A DNA stretch of 64,000 bases from Siphonodentalium dalli. Lineage: Eukaryota; Mollusca; Scaphopoda; Gadilida; Siphonodentaliidae. The position numbers and the translations under genes are program-made. Location of the stretch: contig CP136064.1 of the NCBI GenBank assembly GCA_032622095.1, positions 172,802,310 through 172,866,309 of the forward strand, in the 5' to 3' direction. Shown here in pieces: positions 35,625 through 45,867 of the stretch (within the stretch, counting starts at the first letter, position 1; each line of letters starts with the position of its first letter). The notes under the pieces were generated by a model. It did no database searches. It was not told where the DNA came from and saw nothing but the letters and a program-made list of their open reading frames with translations.

Positions 35625-36014
35625 CCTTTACCCAACAAACCGGCCAAAACCGGCCAAATAAAGCTTCAACAGCCTAAAATATCTTCGGTCTGTCTCAATA
35701 GAACCATACAAATATGGATATCATTGGAACCGGCTCCTTGACCACATTGTGATAGTTACAGTTATGCCCTGTGCCAATGCATTCTCTTATATATGCGAGT
35801 CGACCATAGGTCGCCTCGCATATATAAGAGAATGCATTGGCCTAAAAAAAATCTTTTTTTAACACTTTTTACCATTTTTCTTACATTCTTTAACAATTTT
35901 ATAATTTTTAATGTGTTAAGCCAATGCATTCTCTTATATATGCGAGGCGACCTATGGTCGACTCGCATATATAAGAGAATGCATTGGCACAGGGCCCTTC
36001 TGTTGTGTAAAGGG
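35625..36014 (+). mobile_element. piggyBac-type MITE with nested palindromes (copy 1)
   Basis: 390 bp with inverted ends CCCTTTACCCAACA, flanked by TTAA at 35621-35624 and 36015-36018, the hallmark of piggyBac-type insertion. Inside are two inverted copies of a 67-bp palindrome (CCAATGCATTCTCTTATATA...GCATTGG, centre CGACCATAGGTCG) separated by an AT-rich spacer, so the element can fold into a double cruciform. The left third (CCGGCCAAAACCGGCCAAAT, then GCTTCAACAGCC) is single-copy. No transposase. Copies: 52696-53059 (inverted) and 55942-56309. Confidence 0.85.
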
Positions 36015-36017
36015 TTA

Positions 36018-36375
36018 AAGTGATGTGAAACACTCCGGTTGGGCGATCAAATCAAAATGGAGTTATTTTTACGAATATTAATTCAAATTTACTGTACACA
36101 CATCGTCATTCTTATATATTAATTAAATGTTTTGACTCACGATGGCGAAATAATTTGCGTTAGTTTATCGCCGATTGTCGCGTACCGAATCGAGACGTAA
36201 ATATTTACAATTAAGCGTAGTTCAGACGATGATATCTATGAAGTGGTATGGTCGACTTCTTTGAAATTTTCGGTGATGCTAGTAGAATGCTACATTCCCA
36301 CAGTTGGATCAGCGCCTGCAGATACTAACTTATCAGTTTCTCACACCCGAACCAAGTCCATAATATGTCTTTAAG
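36018..36375 (+). repeat. Dispersed ~370-bp repeat, copy 3
   Basis: Same orientation as 3298-3667 and starts directly at the TTAA behind the MITE (TTAAAGTGATGTGAAACAC). It ends at ATATGTCTTTAAG. Confidence 0.8.
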
Positions 36376-38381
36376 TATTTCGGCAGGTCCAAAATCTATA
36401 TCACAGAATTGACTACCTCGAGAAAATCTTGCCACTCGCACTCAGCTGATATGGTTTTGATTGTCGTTATTATTTTGTACTTAATTATGTAATCAGTCAC
36501 GCTTAGGACTTTTGATTTAATTGCCACTAAGAGATAGAGATTAAAGTAACATTACAATTTAGGGACACAATATCAGAGTCTTAATATTTTAGTGGAGTTT
36601 TCCCAATTGTCGATTCAGAAATATTTGCAACATGCATGCTTTTGTGATTGTGGTTGGCTGTTTATTCCAACATGGTGCAACAGGCATATTGTAAAACACA
36701 TGTAAATATATATACTATTCGCGGAGAACAAATTAAATGAGCAAACTGCCATCAGTAGAGTTCAACAATTTATAGAGATAATCAATGGATCAATATGCCC
36801 ATTACTCATTTGGGACAAGGGAGCATACAATCCGGGTTTTATTCCTTTTTAATTGTTGGCCCATCTCGCCACCCGGCCTCTAACCACAATCTATATGATT
36901 AGCTGTTCTGACTTCTTGATTGCTAAATCTGTCGTTAAATAGCAATTCATAATGAAAAACACTGAGAGTGGGCTTGATTTTATAAGCTGTCTGTATAATT
37001 GTCCGAGAATGTATGTATTTTGTTTTTGTTTTTTTCTCGAAAAATAAATATATTAATATGGCTACCCTTAATGTAGCTTACTATACAATGCTTGGGTATC
37101 CATAGTCCAACTGGGACTGTCCCGCCTCTAGTTGCTCTATGGTGTATTTGTATGTTGAAGGTTGAAAACTCAAAGCCGTAGCCGTATAACCGGGTACGGC
37201 AAAATGACAACTTCTAGTGACGTGGTCCACTATTCGTAATTCTTATCAGTGGCATTTCATTATGCGAAATATGTCTAATCTTTGAGTTTCTGAATATTTA
37301 ATTTGCTGTATAAGTCAGTGTGGTTCGCCAGGTTATCTAGTCCAAACTCCCTTTATTGTCCAATTTACCTCCAAATATATGAAATTAATCAACGCCAAGT
37401 ATAATGTATGTCGAGACATTTATATAGTGTTACTATTTTCTATGCCCAAGAAGGCCCGTATTTCTGTTGGGAATCAAATCAATGGTTAAAACTGGTTGAA
37501 TTCAATGCATGTGGGTATTATTTCCCTCTTGTTTGTCTATCATTAGATACATTTATGTTAAATCAAACTGTTGCAGTATCGATATGAATATCTGGGATAG
37601 CTTACCAGTCTAATAGCTTGCCGATATCTTTGAAAATTGGAAAAATGTTGATATCGTTAGGCGTGATATCATGCCACCATTGCGAGCAAATTATAACGTG
37701 TGTTCCCGGCCCCGTGATATCTCCCCGAATTAGTGGGCTATAGTACATATATGATTTTTCATAATACTAAGATAGTTGTATACACCGGGCATGGACAGAG
37801 GCTTTTTTTTGTCATATCGGAGACTATAAATTACATGTATATTTAAAAGCATACAAAACGATTTCTGGTGACATTCCAGTCATAAACATAGTCTGTGTAA
37901 TCAAAAACACGCATGAGGTGTCTTCGAGTTTGAACGTGTGTAAGGCGTGTGTGAGTTGCGAGCGAATGTCCCCACTCCCGAAAATACCAGGACATTATTT
38001 TTGTTATTGTCATTATGCTGTATTTTAAATATATGAATATGTCCATGTATGTATTGTCAATAAAGAATTAAAAAAAGAAAAGAAAAAAAAGATAGTTGTG
38101 TGTACTTACTGACAAGTAGCATCGTGATGATGCTGACAAGTCGAATGTGCGCACGGCTCATATCCGCAGTGGTTCTGACATTGACCAATCTGCCCGTCTG
38201 AAATAAAAGAAGATATACCACAACGATATAATCAAAGGCCTTGTATTGATTTTTCCTCTCTTTTGTATATCTTCAACTATAGGCTGCAATAATTAAACAA
38301 ACACCTTAAAATAAATCATTTACTCTGACATATTGCACTTTATCTCAATAATTCTGAAGCCGATTGTCGGGGACGTGTTAC
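36376..38381. other. Unclassified region
   Basis: About 2 kb of AT-rich sequence without recognisable repeats or genes. 38040-38090 is an A-rich stretch (CAATAAAGAATTAAAAAAAG) that could be a retroposon tail. Confidence 0.45.
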
Positions 38382-38850
38382 ATATGAGACCCGCCATATC
38401 AAATCCAGTCGGAAGTCGGGATTTTTTTTACCCTGTGCCAATGCATTCTCTTATATATGCGAGTCGACCATAGGTCGCCTCGCATATATAAGAGAATGCA
38501 TTGGCCTAACAATTTTTTACAATTTTAATAATTTTTTCTTGTATTCTTTAACAATTTTATAATTTCACCCATACAGAGCCCCAGACAAACATGAGCAGAC
38601 GACACTCTTCTATGTGCTTCTATATATGTGTGGGGCTCCATGCAGGGTATAATGGATGTTTTTATTATTTTATGTCCTAAAAATTGTAAGAAACATTTAT
38701 TTAAAAAATATGATAAAAAATTGTTAAGCCAATGCATTCTCTTATATATGCGAGGCGACCTATGGTCGACTCGCATATATAAGAGAATGCATTGGCACAG
38801 GGTAAAAAAATCCCGACTTCCGACTGGATATGATATGGCGGGTCACATAT
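38382..38850. mobile_element. Second type of double-palindrome element
   Basis: About 470 bp with long inverted ends (ACCCGCCATATCAAATCCAG and its complement; CGGAAGTCGGGATTTTTTT and its complement). Within these lie two inverted copies of the same 67-bp palindrome as in the piggyBac-type MITEs, bounded by CCCTGTGCC / GGCACAGGG. The spacer is longer and different (includes ATTTATTTAAAAAATATG and a CAGAGCCCCAGACAAACATG stretch). The outer TIRs differ from the TTAA elements, so the palindromic core is shared between two element types. Confidence 0.8.
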
Positions 38851-39240
38851 TCAGTATACGTGTAGTAAGTGACTGGTGAAGTGACCAAATTCTGACCGCC
38901 GAATGCTTGCATGCGTGAGTAAGTACCGTGTCAGCGAATGTGGTGCTCAATTCAAAATTCACAAAACCGTCATGAGGTTAGAAAACTCATGTAAAGAGTC
39001 GTGTGAAGAACAGCTTATAGTTCTGTATATGTAACCCCATGTAACGACAAGATTTGTGGACACCGTGTCCCCATTGTAACGAGTATACACTGGATTCATA
39101 CTGCATCGAGACTCAAATCCTCTTACAGTAGATGAGAAATATGTAAAGTGTCATTAGCGCGCGCAGCGTGTATACTGTTCTGCAATTTCTTGAATGCTGT
39201 GGTCCCATGGGGATTTCATTTATAAATAATTGTTTTTTCA
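38851..39240. other. Unclassified region
   Basis: No features recognised. Confidence 0.45.
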
Positions 39241-39355
39241 GGTTTAAAAGTCGAACTGCGCGACCAGGAGGCCGAGTCCGGTAAAAGGTGTAGTTGGGAA
39301 TTTCAATTTCGTTTATTGTCCTTTACATTATTATGCCAATAATGTTGATTTTTTT
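39241..39355 (+). repeat. Dispersed ~115-bp repeat, inverted relative to 45560-45682
   Basis: TTTAAAAGTCGAACTGC, GAGGCCGAGTCCGGTAAAAGG, then GTAGTTGGGAATTTCAATTTC and TTATTGTCCTTTACATTATT are found in reverse complement at 45560-45682. Class unknown. Confidence 0.85.
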
Positions 39356-39739
39356 TAATGCCACCTACACTTTGAAGAAAGATTTACACTTCGTAATAAT
39401 CGTCTGCGTTTTAATATATATTCAGTTAAGACATTACTATTGAGATACAACGCACGAGGAAAATCTGACAAAGTTCTATTAAGACGTTCGCATCATGATA
39501 CAAATTGTAAAATGTTATCAATGCACAATGAGGTACATGTATCACATTTAAAACAGCTACTCGATAATCTTATTGAAATTATGTAGAATTGGTGGGCTGC
39601 ATGGTGAGACTAGACTACAAACTATACTTCAAATAATATACAATGATATATGTATACACTTGTAAATATGTTATACCTATTGTGTTGACAACCCAAATTA
39701 TTATATATCAGTGTTATAACGACAATTGGGAGAGGGGGT

Positions 39740-39825
39740 TATGCATAAGTGGATCGCACTTGTCCTCCAATCCCAATGCCAATGTGTATTGTAATATACT
39801 TATTGGTAATAAATATGTTTAAACC
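39740..39825 (+). repeat. LINE 3' tail, ATAAATATGTTTAAAC family
   Basis: CACTTGTCCTCCAATCCCAAT followed by GTAATATACTTATTGG and TAATAAATATGTTTAAACC matches the 3' end of the LINE remnant at 50100-50756. Confidence 0.55.
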
Positions 39826-40569
39826 AATCGATTTTCGCTATCGATAGATTGCGGCGATCCGCATTAGTCAAGTATAAGATTATTTGGCTCGACGAAAAAG
39901 AGACACTACTACTAAATAATGTGTCTGACTGGACAAGGATTAAACCAGAGATGACGAGTACGTCACTTAAATATACGGTCTCAGGTTTAAACCACGGATT
40001 AACTGTCAAACGCCTGTTTAACCCCTATAGGTTTACGTATATAGACCAGGTATAAATCCGGTCTTTGCGTCGTACTATTTTTTTCGATCAATGTGGTTTG
40101 ATAAACCGTTCGTGGCAATGTTAGGGACAACAGCCGCCGTATGCGTTTTCCGACTTGCAGTTCTTGAGTGTGGTCTAAAAAGTCCGGTCACATAAATGGG
40201 CATGTATGATTGTCATCGACGGGAATTGACTCTATATCATGGGAGCAATTGTTGCACCACAAGATCAGAAAACAATGAGACCAAACCCATGAGCCCATTC
40301 GTGCAAAGTTATAATGGTCGGATGTCGATTTTCAAAATTAATTGTTTTCTGCAGAGACGAAAGCCAAAAAAACAATCACGTAAGACAAAGAGCTTTATGG
40401 ATTCTTTGTTAAAATATACAAAGCGCTCTGGACACGTTATTTTTCCGTCATATGCTGACAGATAAAGATCGGATAGTACCGTTTATGAGCAACTCATGGC
40501 TGTAATCTTGTTGTAATTCGCTATATTTCTCGATAACTGACTACCGCAAGAACGGTAAGATTTATTATT
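39826..40569. other. Unclassified region with two open frames
   Basis: Open frame 39849-40055 (plus) contains WLDEKETLLL and SLKYTVSGLNHG, faintly like a fibronectin type III strand pattern, and is followed by CAG|GTATAA. Open frame 40196-40465 is lysine-rich. Neither is supported enough to call a gene. Confidence 0.3.
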
Positions 40570-41386
40570 TATTACGTATTATCAGTTATTATCTATAATA
40601 ACTGAAATTTCAGTTATTATGTGTAATACCTGATTCACCCAGTTAATATATATATAATACCTACACCAAGCAGAAAGATGGTGAAGAGAAGCAAGATCGT
40701 GCTTTCCGAAGTTAAAGTGAATGTGACAACGTTACAGTTCCAATCCCATCTGTCGACAGAGGTCGCGGTGATCCTCGCAACATGATCGGTATCGTCACAG
40801 ATATCAGTGAAAGTGGAATGTACTCCATCGCAGTGAAGTCTGGACTATTGAACGGAAAGTACTCTCGAAATCAGTTTGATATGTGTGCCACTGCTCTATA
40901 TATAGCATTGATGATGTTATTGTTGACAATAGTATTTCCCTAAGATCAGCTGTTCAAAATCAATCTATTAGTGGTGGTCAAGGGTTTGCAAAGTGCAATT
41001 GTTCAGGTAGCAAGCTATGTCAGCCTAAGAGATGCAAATTTTTCAAAGCAGGACTGCTATGTAACTGACGATGCCACTCAAGTCTTGACTTGAACTATTA
41101 ATACATTATGTTTCAAGATGATTAAGATGTATTATATGTAATTTGTGTGTGATTTTAATGTTTCAAATAAATATCTTATGGTTAATAAATATGTTGATGA
41201 ACAAGTTGTTATTGTCAATTATCAAAATTAGTTAATATGTCTAATGAAACACTCCTAATTTAAGTTATTATGTATAATAACTGAAAATTTAAGGTATTAT
41301 ATATATTAACTGAGTGAATCAGGTATTATACATAATAACTGAAAAATTCAGTTATTATACATATTAACTGATAATACATATTAACT
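40570..41386 (+). mobile_element. TIR element carrying a broken integrase-type tail
   Basis: Inverted ends of about 93 nt (40570-40662 and 41292-41386), themselves built of palindromic CAGTTATTATxTATAATAACTG units and the shared phrase AATACCTGATTCACxCAGTTA. Between them is the degenerate reading frame described separately. The 817-bp element lacks an integrase core and must be non-autonomous. Target duplication not determined. Confidence 0.7.
40680..41068 (+). pseudogene. C-terminal tail of a KRBA2/Ginger-like integrase protein, frameshifted
   Basis: Three frames together give the typical ending of KRBA2-like (Ginger-type transposon) proteins: VPIPSVDRGRGDPRNMIG, then SGLLNGKYSRNQFD, then SIDDVIVDNSISLR and the cysteine cluster CNCSGSKLCQPKRCK...LLCN. 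Frame breaks lie near 40722 and near 40895. The stop at 41066-41068 truncates the usual CxSRCH finish. The integrase core that would precede this is absent, so it is a captured or deleted fragment with no enzymatic function. Confidence 0.75.
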
Positions 41387-42506
41387 GTAACATATATAAT
41401 GTCCTAACTTATTTATAGGTATTGGGATGTTACTCACAGGCAGACGCCACACACACTACCAACAAACACAGTAAAATTCCAGTTCTCATTGTGACGAATC
41501 TTTGAAGCCAATTGATGCGTCCGAAATTGTTTTAAATACCTATAGAGTCGATCGCCCACGAGCGCATTGTGTCCATTCCCATAGATCGCGATAAGGAAAA
41601 CTATCAATACACACCCACAGACCCATACATATAATGGCATCAGACACGACTCAATGTGGACCACCGCTCTCGTTTAAGACTATAAATATTATAAATGGCA
41701 CCCTATGTAAGAGGCGATCCGATATATACAATATCTTTGAATAGTATGGTTGTTCCGAAGATGATCCGCCCCATCCGATGCACCAGCTGAGTAAAGAATT
41801 TTATATAAGCAAATGTTCCGCCTCAGGCGAATAAAAGATGAAAATAAATCGCAATTGACGTCATCATTCGTAAACCACATGCAACACAGGGACCTCACCA
41901 CAGAAGAATATTCAAAAATAATACTATACCAATTGACCATTTGCCTGAACGAGTATTTAATGCGTATTCCTTAAAGGGGGACTGTACACTAAATCCTACC
42001 ATTTACTGGATCAATCTCATATTATTCTCAACAGAACATATCCATTAAAAGAATGAATATGAGTCAAGAATGGGAGTAAATAAACTCACATACACAAAGA
42101 ATCATGTATAACAACCTGATAAGTATAACAAAAGTTAATAAATGCCTCGAGCCATAAAATCATTTTCATTATAATTACCATGTTGAAAATTTATATCGTC
42201 CATAGAGCACATTAGTGTATCTTGCATACATGGCTCAAATTCAAATTTGTTGCATGTATATTTTTTCTGCTGAGTATAATAGGAGATGGTTCCATAAATG
42301 GCCGGATTTAGAGTACAGTCCCTCTTTAAAGATGGCCTTCAGATTAAACATCATAAAACAACCGTTTGCACGTTTTCTGTACAACACAAATGATAAGACT
42401 GGGCCCGTGGCCCCATTAATTGGCGGTTTTGGCGGCCTGATATCGATTTACAAAAGAGTAAATTTTGTCAGTCAAGCAAAAATTATAATAATAAAGAGCT
42501 TTTGTG
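41387..42506. other. Unclassified region
   Basis: A 76-codon minus-strand open frame (41434-41664) has a hydrophobic stretch (LYVWVCGCVLIVFLIAIYG) near its start but no recognised family. Nothing else seen. Confidence 0.4.
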
Positions 42507-43560
42507 ATCGTTTCCACGTATTACTCATGCATAATGTTTTCGACGTATTGCTCATGGACAATGTTTTCGACGTATTGCTCATGGGTGATGTTTTCGACGT
42601 ATTACTCATGGGTAAGTTTTTGACGTATTACTCGTGGATAACGTAATAGACGTATTACTGATGGACAATGTTTTCGACGTATTGCTCATAGATAATGTTT
42701 TCGACGTATTACTAATGGGTAAGTTTTTGACGTATTACCCGTGGATGACGTTTTCGACGTATTACTCGTGGATAACGTTTTCGACGTATTGCTCATGGAT
42801 GTTTTCGACGTATTACTCATGGGTAAGTTTTCGACGTATTATTCATGGACAACGTTTTCGACGTATTGCTCATGGGTGATGTTTTCGACGTATTAGTCAT
42901 GTGTAAGTTTTGGACGTATTACTCGTGGATAACGTAATAGACGTATTAATCATAGACAATGTTTTCGACGTATTACTCATGGAAAATGTTTTCGACGTAT
43001 TACTCATGGGTAAGTTTTGACGTATTACTCGTGGATAAAGTTTTCGACGTATTACTCGTGGATAACGTAATAGACCTATTACTCATGGATACAGTTTTCG
43101 ACGTATTGCTCATGGTTAATGTTTTCGACGTATTACTCATGGATAACGTTTTCGACGTATTACTCATGGATAACGTTTTCGACGTATTACTCATGGATGT
43201 TTTCGACGTATTACTCATGGATGTTTTGGATGTATTACTCGTGGATAACCTTTTCGACGTATCATTAATGGATAAAATGTTTGACGTATTATTCATGGAT
43301 AAGGTTTTCGGCGTATTACTCATAGATAAGGTTTTCGACGTATTCCGCTTGTATAAATTTTTTGACGTATAACTCATGGATGACGTTTTCTACATATTAC
43401 TCATGGATGACGTTTTCTACATAATACTCATGGATAACGTTTTCGACGTATTACTCATGGATAATGTTTTCGACGTATTACTCATATAAAACGTTTTGAC
43501 GTATTACTCGTTGGTAACGTTTTCGTCGTATTACTCATGGATAACGATATCGACGTATTT
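42507..43560 (+). repeat. 27-bp minisatellite with higher-order pattern (about 39 units)
   Basis: Consensus unit GTTTTCGACGTATTAC TCATGGATAAC (27 bp), repeated with substitutions and some 20-24-bp units. Variants with GGTAAGTTTT and GATAACGTAATAGAC recur in the same order at about 42610, 42900 and 43010, showing a higher-order repeat. Because 27 is a multiple of 3 and no phase contains a stop in the consensus, long frames stay open on both strands (repeats of VFDVLLMDN and KTLSMSNTS). These are not evidence of a protein. Confidence 0.9.
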
Positions 43561-43779
43561 CTGTTTCCGTCTGTGATGTGGTTCTAAGAATCATAGTTAA
43601 TAACTCCGACCATGTTTAGCATTCGTGTGTCGCATCTTCGAACCGAACTCCTGTTCACTCTTCACACGAACACTGCAAATTTAGTTTAAACATACCTTGA
43701 TTGTCAAGAAACAAGAAAACCAATGTCCGAAATGGTAACGCGCTCAATATCATATATTATATACCCATGATTGTAATTA

Positions 43780-44321
43780 TCTCATATATATTTTGAAGAC
43801 CTCTGTTTGTCTGTCTGTATGTATGTTTGTTTGTTTGTCTGTCATTAATACAAATCTACGATTCTCGCCCGATCGGGACGAAACTTGGTACGTGTGTGTA
43901 GTTTGACCAGGCGGTGGTCGTTGTCGTATTGGCGAGCCCGGGCGACGCCCGTGCAGCACATGCGCAGACGAGATCTCGGAAACGGGTGGAGCTATCGACT
44001 TGAAATTTGGTATGTGAATGTATCTTGCCCCGAATACGAATTTTATCGGGTCACCGAGCCCGTGCGACGCCAGCTTCGCGCATGCGCAGACGAGATCTCG
44101 GAAACGGGTGGAGCTATCGACTTGAAATTTGCTATGTGAATGTATCTTGCCCCGGATACGAATTTTATCGGGTCGCCGAGCCCGTGCGACGCCAGCTTCG
44201 CGCATGCGCAGACCATATCTCAGAAACGGGTGGAGCTATCGACTTTAAATTTGGTTTTTGAATAGCCCGGATTGAAATTTTGTTTTTGAATAGCCCGGAC
44301 AACGTCGGGCTCATCGGCTAG
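43780..44321 (+). mobile_element. Helitron-like element, family A, copy 1
   Basis: Starts 5'-TCTCATATATATTTTGAAG directly after an A (43779) and ends ATCGGCTAG. The hairpin CCCGGAC-AAC-GTCGGG lies 8 nt before CTAG. These are the structural marks of a Helitron end (TC...CTRR, A/T target, subterminal hairpin). The body is a (TGTC/TGTT)n run and three units of a 122-bp minisatellite (GCGCATGCGCAGACGAGATCTCGG and on). The 3' module TTTGAATAGCCCGGA is repeated. No Rep/helicase gene: non-autonomous. 122 is not a multiple of 3, so open frames merely rotate. Confidence 0.8.
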
Positions 44322-44720
44322 TCTCATATATATTTTGAAGACCTCTGTTTGTTTGTATGTTTGTATGTATGTTTGTTTGTCATTTATACAAATCTACGAT
44401 TCTCGACCGATCGGGACGAAACTTGGTACGTGTGTAGTTTGACCAGGCGGTGAACGTTGTCGTGTTGGCGAGCCCGTGCGGCGCCCGCTTCGCGCATGCG
44501 CAGACGAGATATCGGAAACGGGTGGAGCTATCGACTTGAAATTTGCTATGTGAATGTATCTTGCCCCGGATACGAATTTTATCGGGTCGCCGAGCCCGTG
44601 GGACGCCAGCTTCGCGCATGCGCAGACCAGATCTCGGAAACGGGTAGAGCTATCGACTTGAAATTTGGTTTTTGAATAGCCCGGATGAATAGCCCGGACA
44701 ACGTCGGGCTCATCGGCTAG
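44322..44720 (+). mobile_element. Helitron-like element, family A, copy 2
   Basis: Begins at the base after the CTAG of copy 1 with no spacer. Same 5' end, two 122-bp units, same hairpin and CTAG end (44717-44720). Confidence 0.8.
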
Positions 44721-45343
44721 TCTCATATATATTTTGAAGACCTCTGTCTGTCTGTTTGTCTGTTTGTCTGTCATTTATACAAATCTACGATTCTCGACCG
44801 ATCGGGACGAAACTTGGTACGTGTGTGTAGTTTGACCAGGCGGTCGACGTTGTCGTATTGGCGAGTCCGTGCGGCGCCCGCTTCGCGCATGCGCAGACGA
44901 GATCTCGGAAACGGGTGGAGCTATCGACTTGAAATTTGCTATGTGAATGTATCCTGCCCCGGATACGAATTTTATCGGGTCGCCGAGCCCGTGCGATGCC
45001 AGCTTCGCGCATGCGCAGACGAGATCTCGGAAACGGGTGGAGCTATCGACTTGAAATTTGGTATGTGAATGTATCTTGCCCCGGATACGAATTTTATCGG
45101 GTCGCGGAGCCCGTGCGACGCCAGCTTCGCGCATGCGCAGACGAGATCTCGGAAACGGGTGGAGCTATCGACTTTAAATTTGCTATGTGAATGTATCTTG
45201 CCCCGGATACGAATTTTATCGGGTCGCCGAGCCCGTGCGACGCCAGCTTCGCGCATGCGCAGACCAGATCTCGGAACGGGTGGAGCTATCGACTTGAAAT
45301 TTGGTTTTTGAATAGCCCGGACAACGTCGGGCTCATCGGCTAG
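44721..45343 (+). mobile_element. Helitron-like element, family A, copy 3
   Basis: Again abuts the previous copy. Four 122-bp units (the GATCTCGG landmark at 44901, 45023, 45145 and 45267), then hairpin and CTAG followed by T (45344), completing the A...T insertion site of the array. Confidence 0.8.
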
Positions 45344-45792
45344 TAGAATATAAAATATATTGGTTTCGTGAATGACCAACTCAGAATTCCGTTAAAATAA
45401 CAATAACAACCAGCACCTAATTATCGAACCGGCGGTCAACTCGGCCGTCTCCGACCACAACCCTGGGCTGCAGAACGAAAAATGTCTATAAAAGTTGAAA
45501 TATAAGTCTTACAAATTATCTTTTTCATTTCTTTTATTTGTAATTGACATAGCTTGTCACAAACCAAAAATCTACATTATTGACATAATAATGTAAAGGA
45601 CAATAAACGAAATTGAAATTCCCAACTACACCTTTTACCGGACTCGGCCTCCGGGTAGCAGTTCGACTTTTAAATCCGTCCCAAAAATAAAACCCCCAGC
45701 GCCCAGGCGAAACAAGAATCTCTAAATTAGTACACACGCGGAGCGCGAAATAATAATATAAAATAAGGGTACCTATGCATGTGTGCGAAAAA
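45344..45792. repeat. Flank with reverse copy of the 39.2-kb repeat
   Basis: 45560-45682 is the reverse complement of 39241-39355 (ACATTATTGACATAATAATG, AGGACAATAAACGAAATTG, CCTTTTACCGGACTCGGCCTC). The remainder is unclassified. Confidence 0.75.
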
Positions 45793-45867
45793 TTATTTGA
45801 TTGTGGGGCATTTTTGGGATGGATCAGGACTCCTGATCCATCCCAAAAATGCCCCACAATCAAATAA
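45793..45867. repeat. 75-bp near-perfect palindrome (37-nt arms, 1-nt centre)
   Basis: TTATTTGATTGTGGGGCATT...GGATCAGGA | C | TCCTGATCC...AATGCCCCACAATCAAATAA. I find no mismatch over 37 nt. Such an arm with a single-base loop would extrude readily as a cruciform. No target duplication or coding part is visible around it. Confidence 0.95.

Noticed and set aside
35762..36023. Recurring peptide MRVDHRSPRIYKRMHW on both strands (also at 38.5, 52.7 and 56.1 kb)
   Set aside because: Translation of the 67-bp palindrome; being a palindrome it gives the same peptide on both strands. No gene.
40680..41068. Retroviral or Gypsy origin of the integrase-type tail
   Set aside because: The cysteine cluster and GGxGFxKCNC pattern fit KRBA2/Ginger-type DNA transposon proteins, and there are no long terminal repeats or gag/pol parts nearby.
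42215..43377. Frames with VFDVLLMDN or KTLSMSNTS repeats
   Set aside because: A 27-bp minisatellite without stops stays open by arithmetic; both strands are equally open and no gene structure surrounds it.
42507..43560. CRISPR-like array of short repeats
   Set aside because: Units abut without unique spacers, repeats vary, and the genome is eukaryotic; it is a minisatellite.
43777..45379. Many overlapping 72-142-codon frames on both strands
   Set aside because: By-products of the 122-bp minisatellite in Helitron-like elements; the unit length is not a multiple of three and no frame is preferred.
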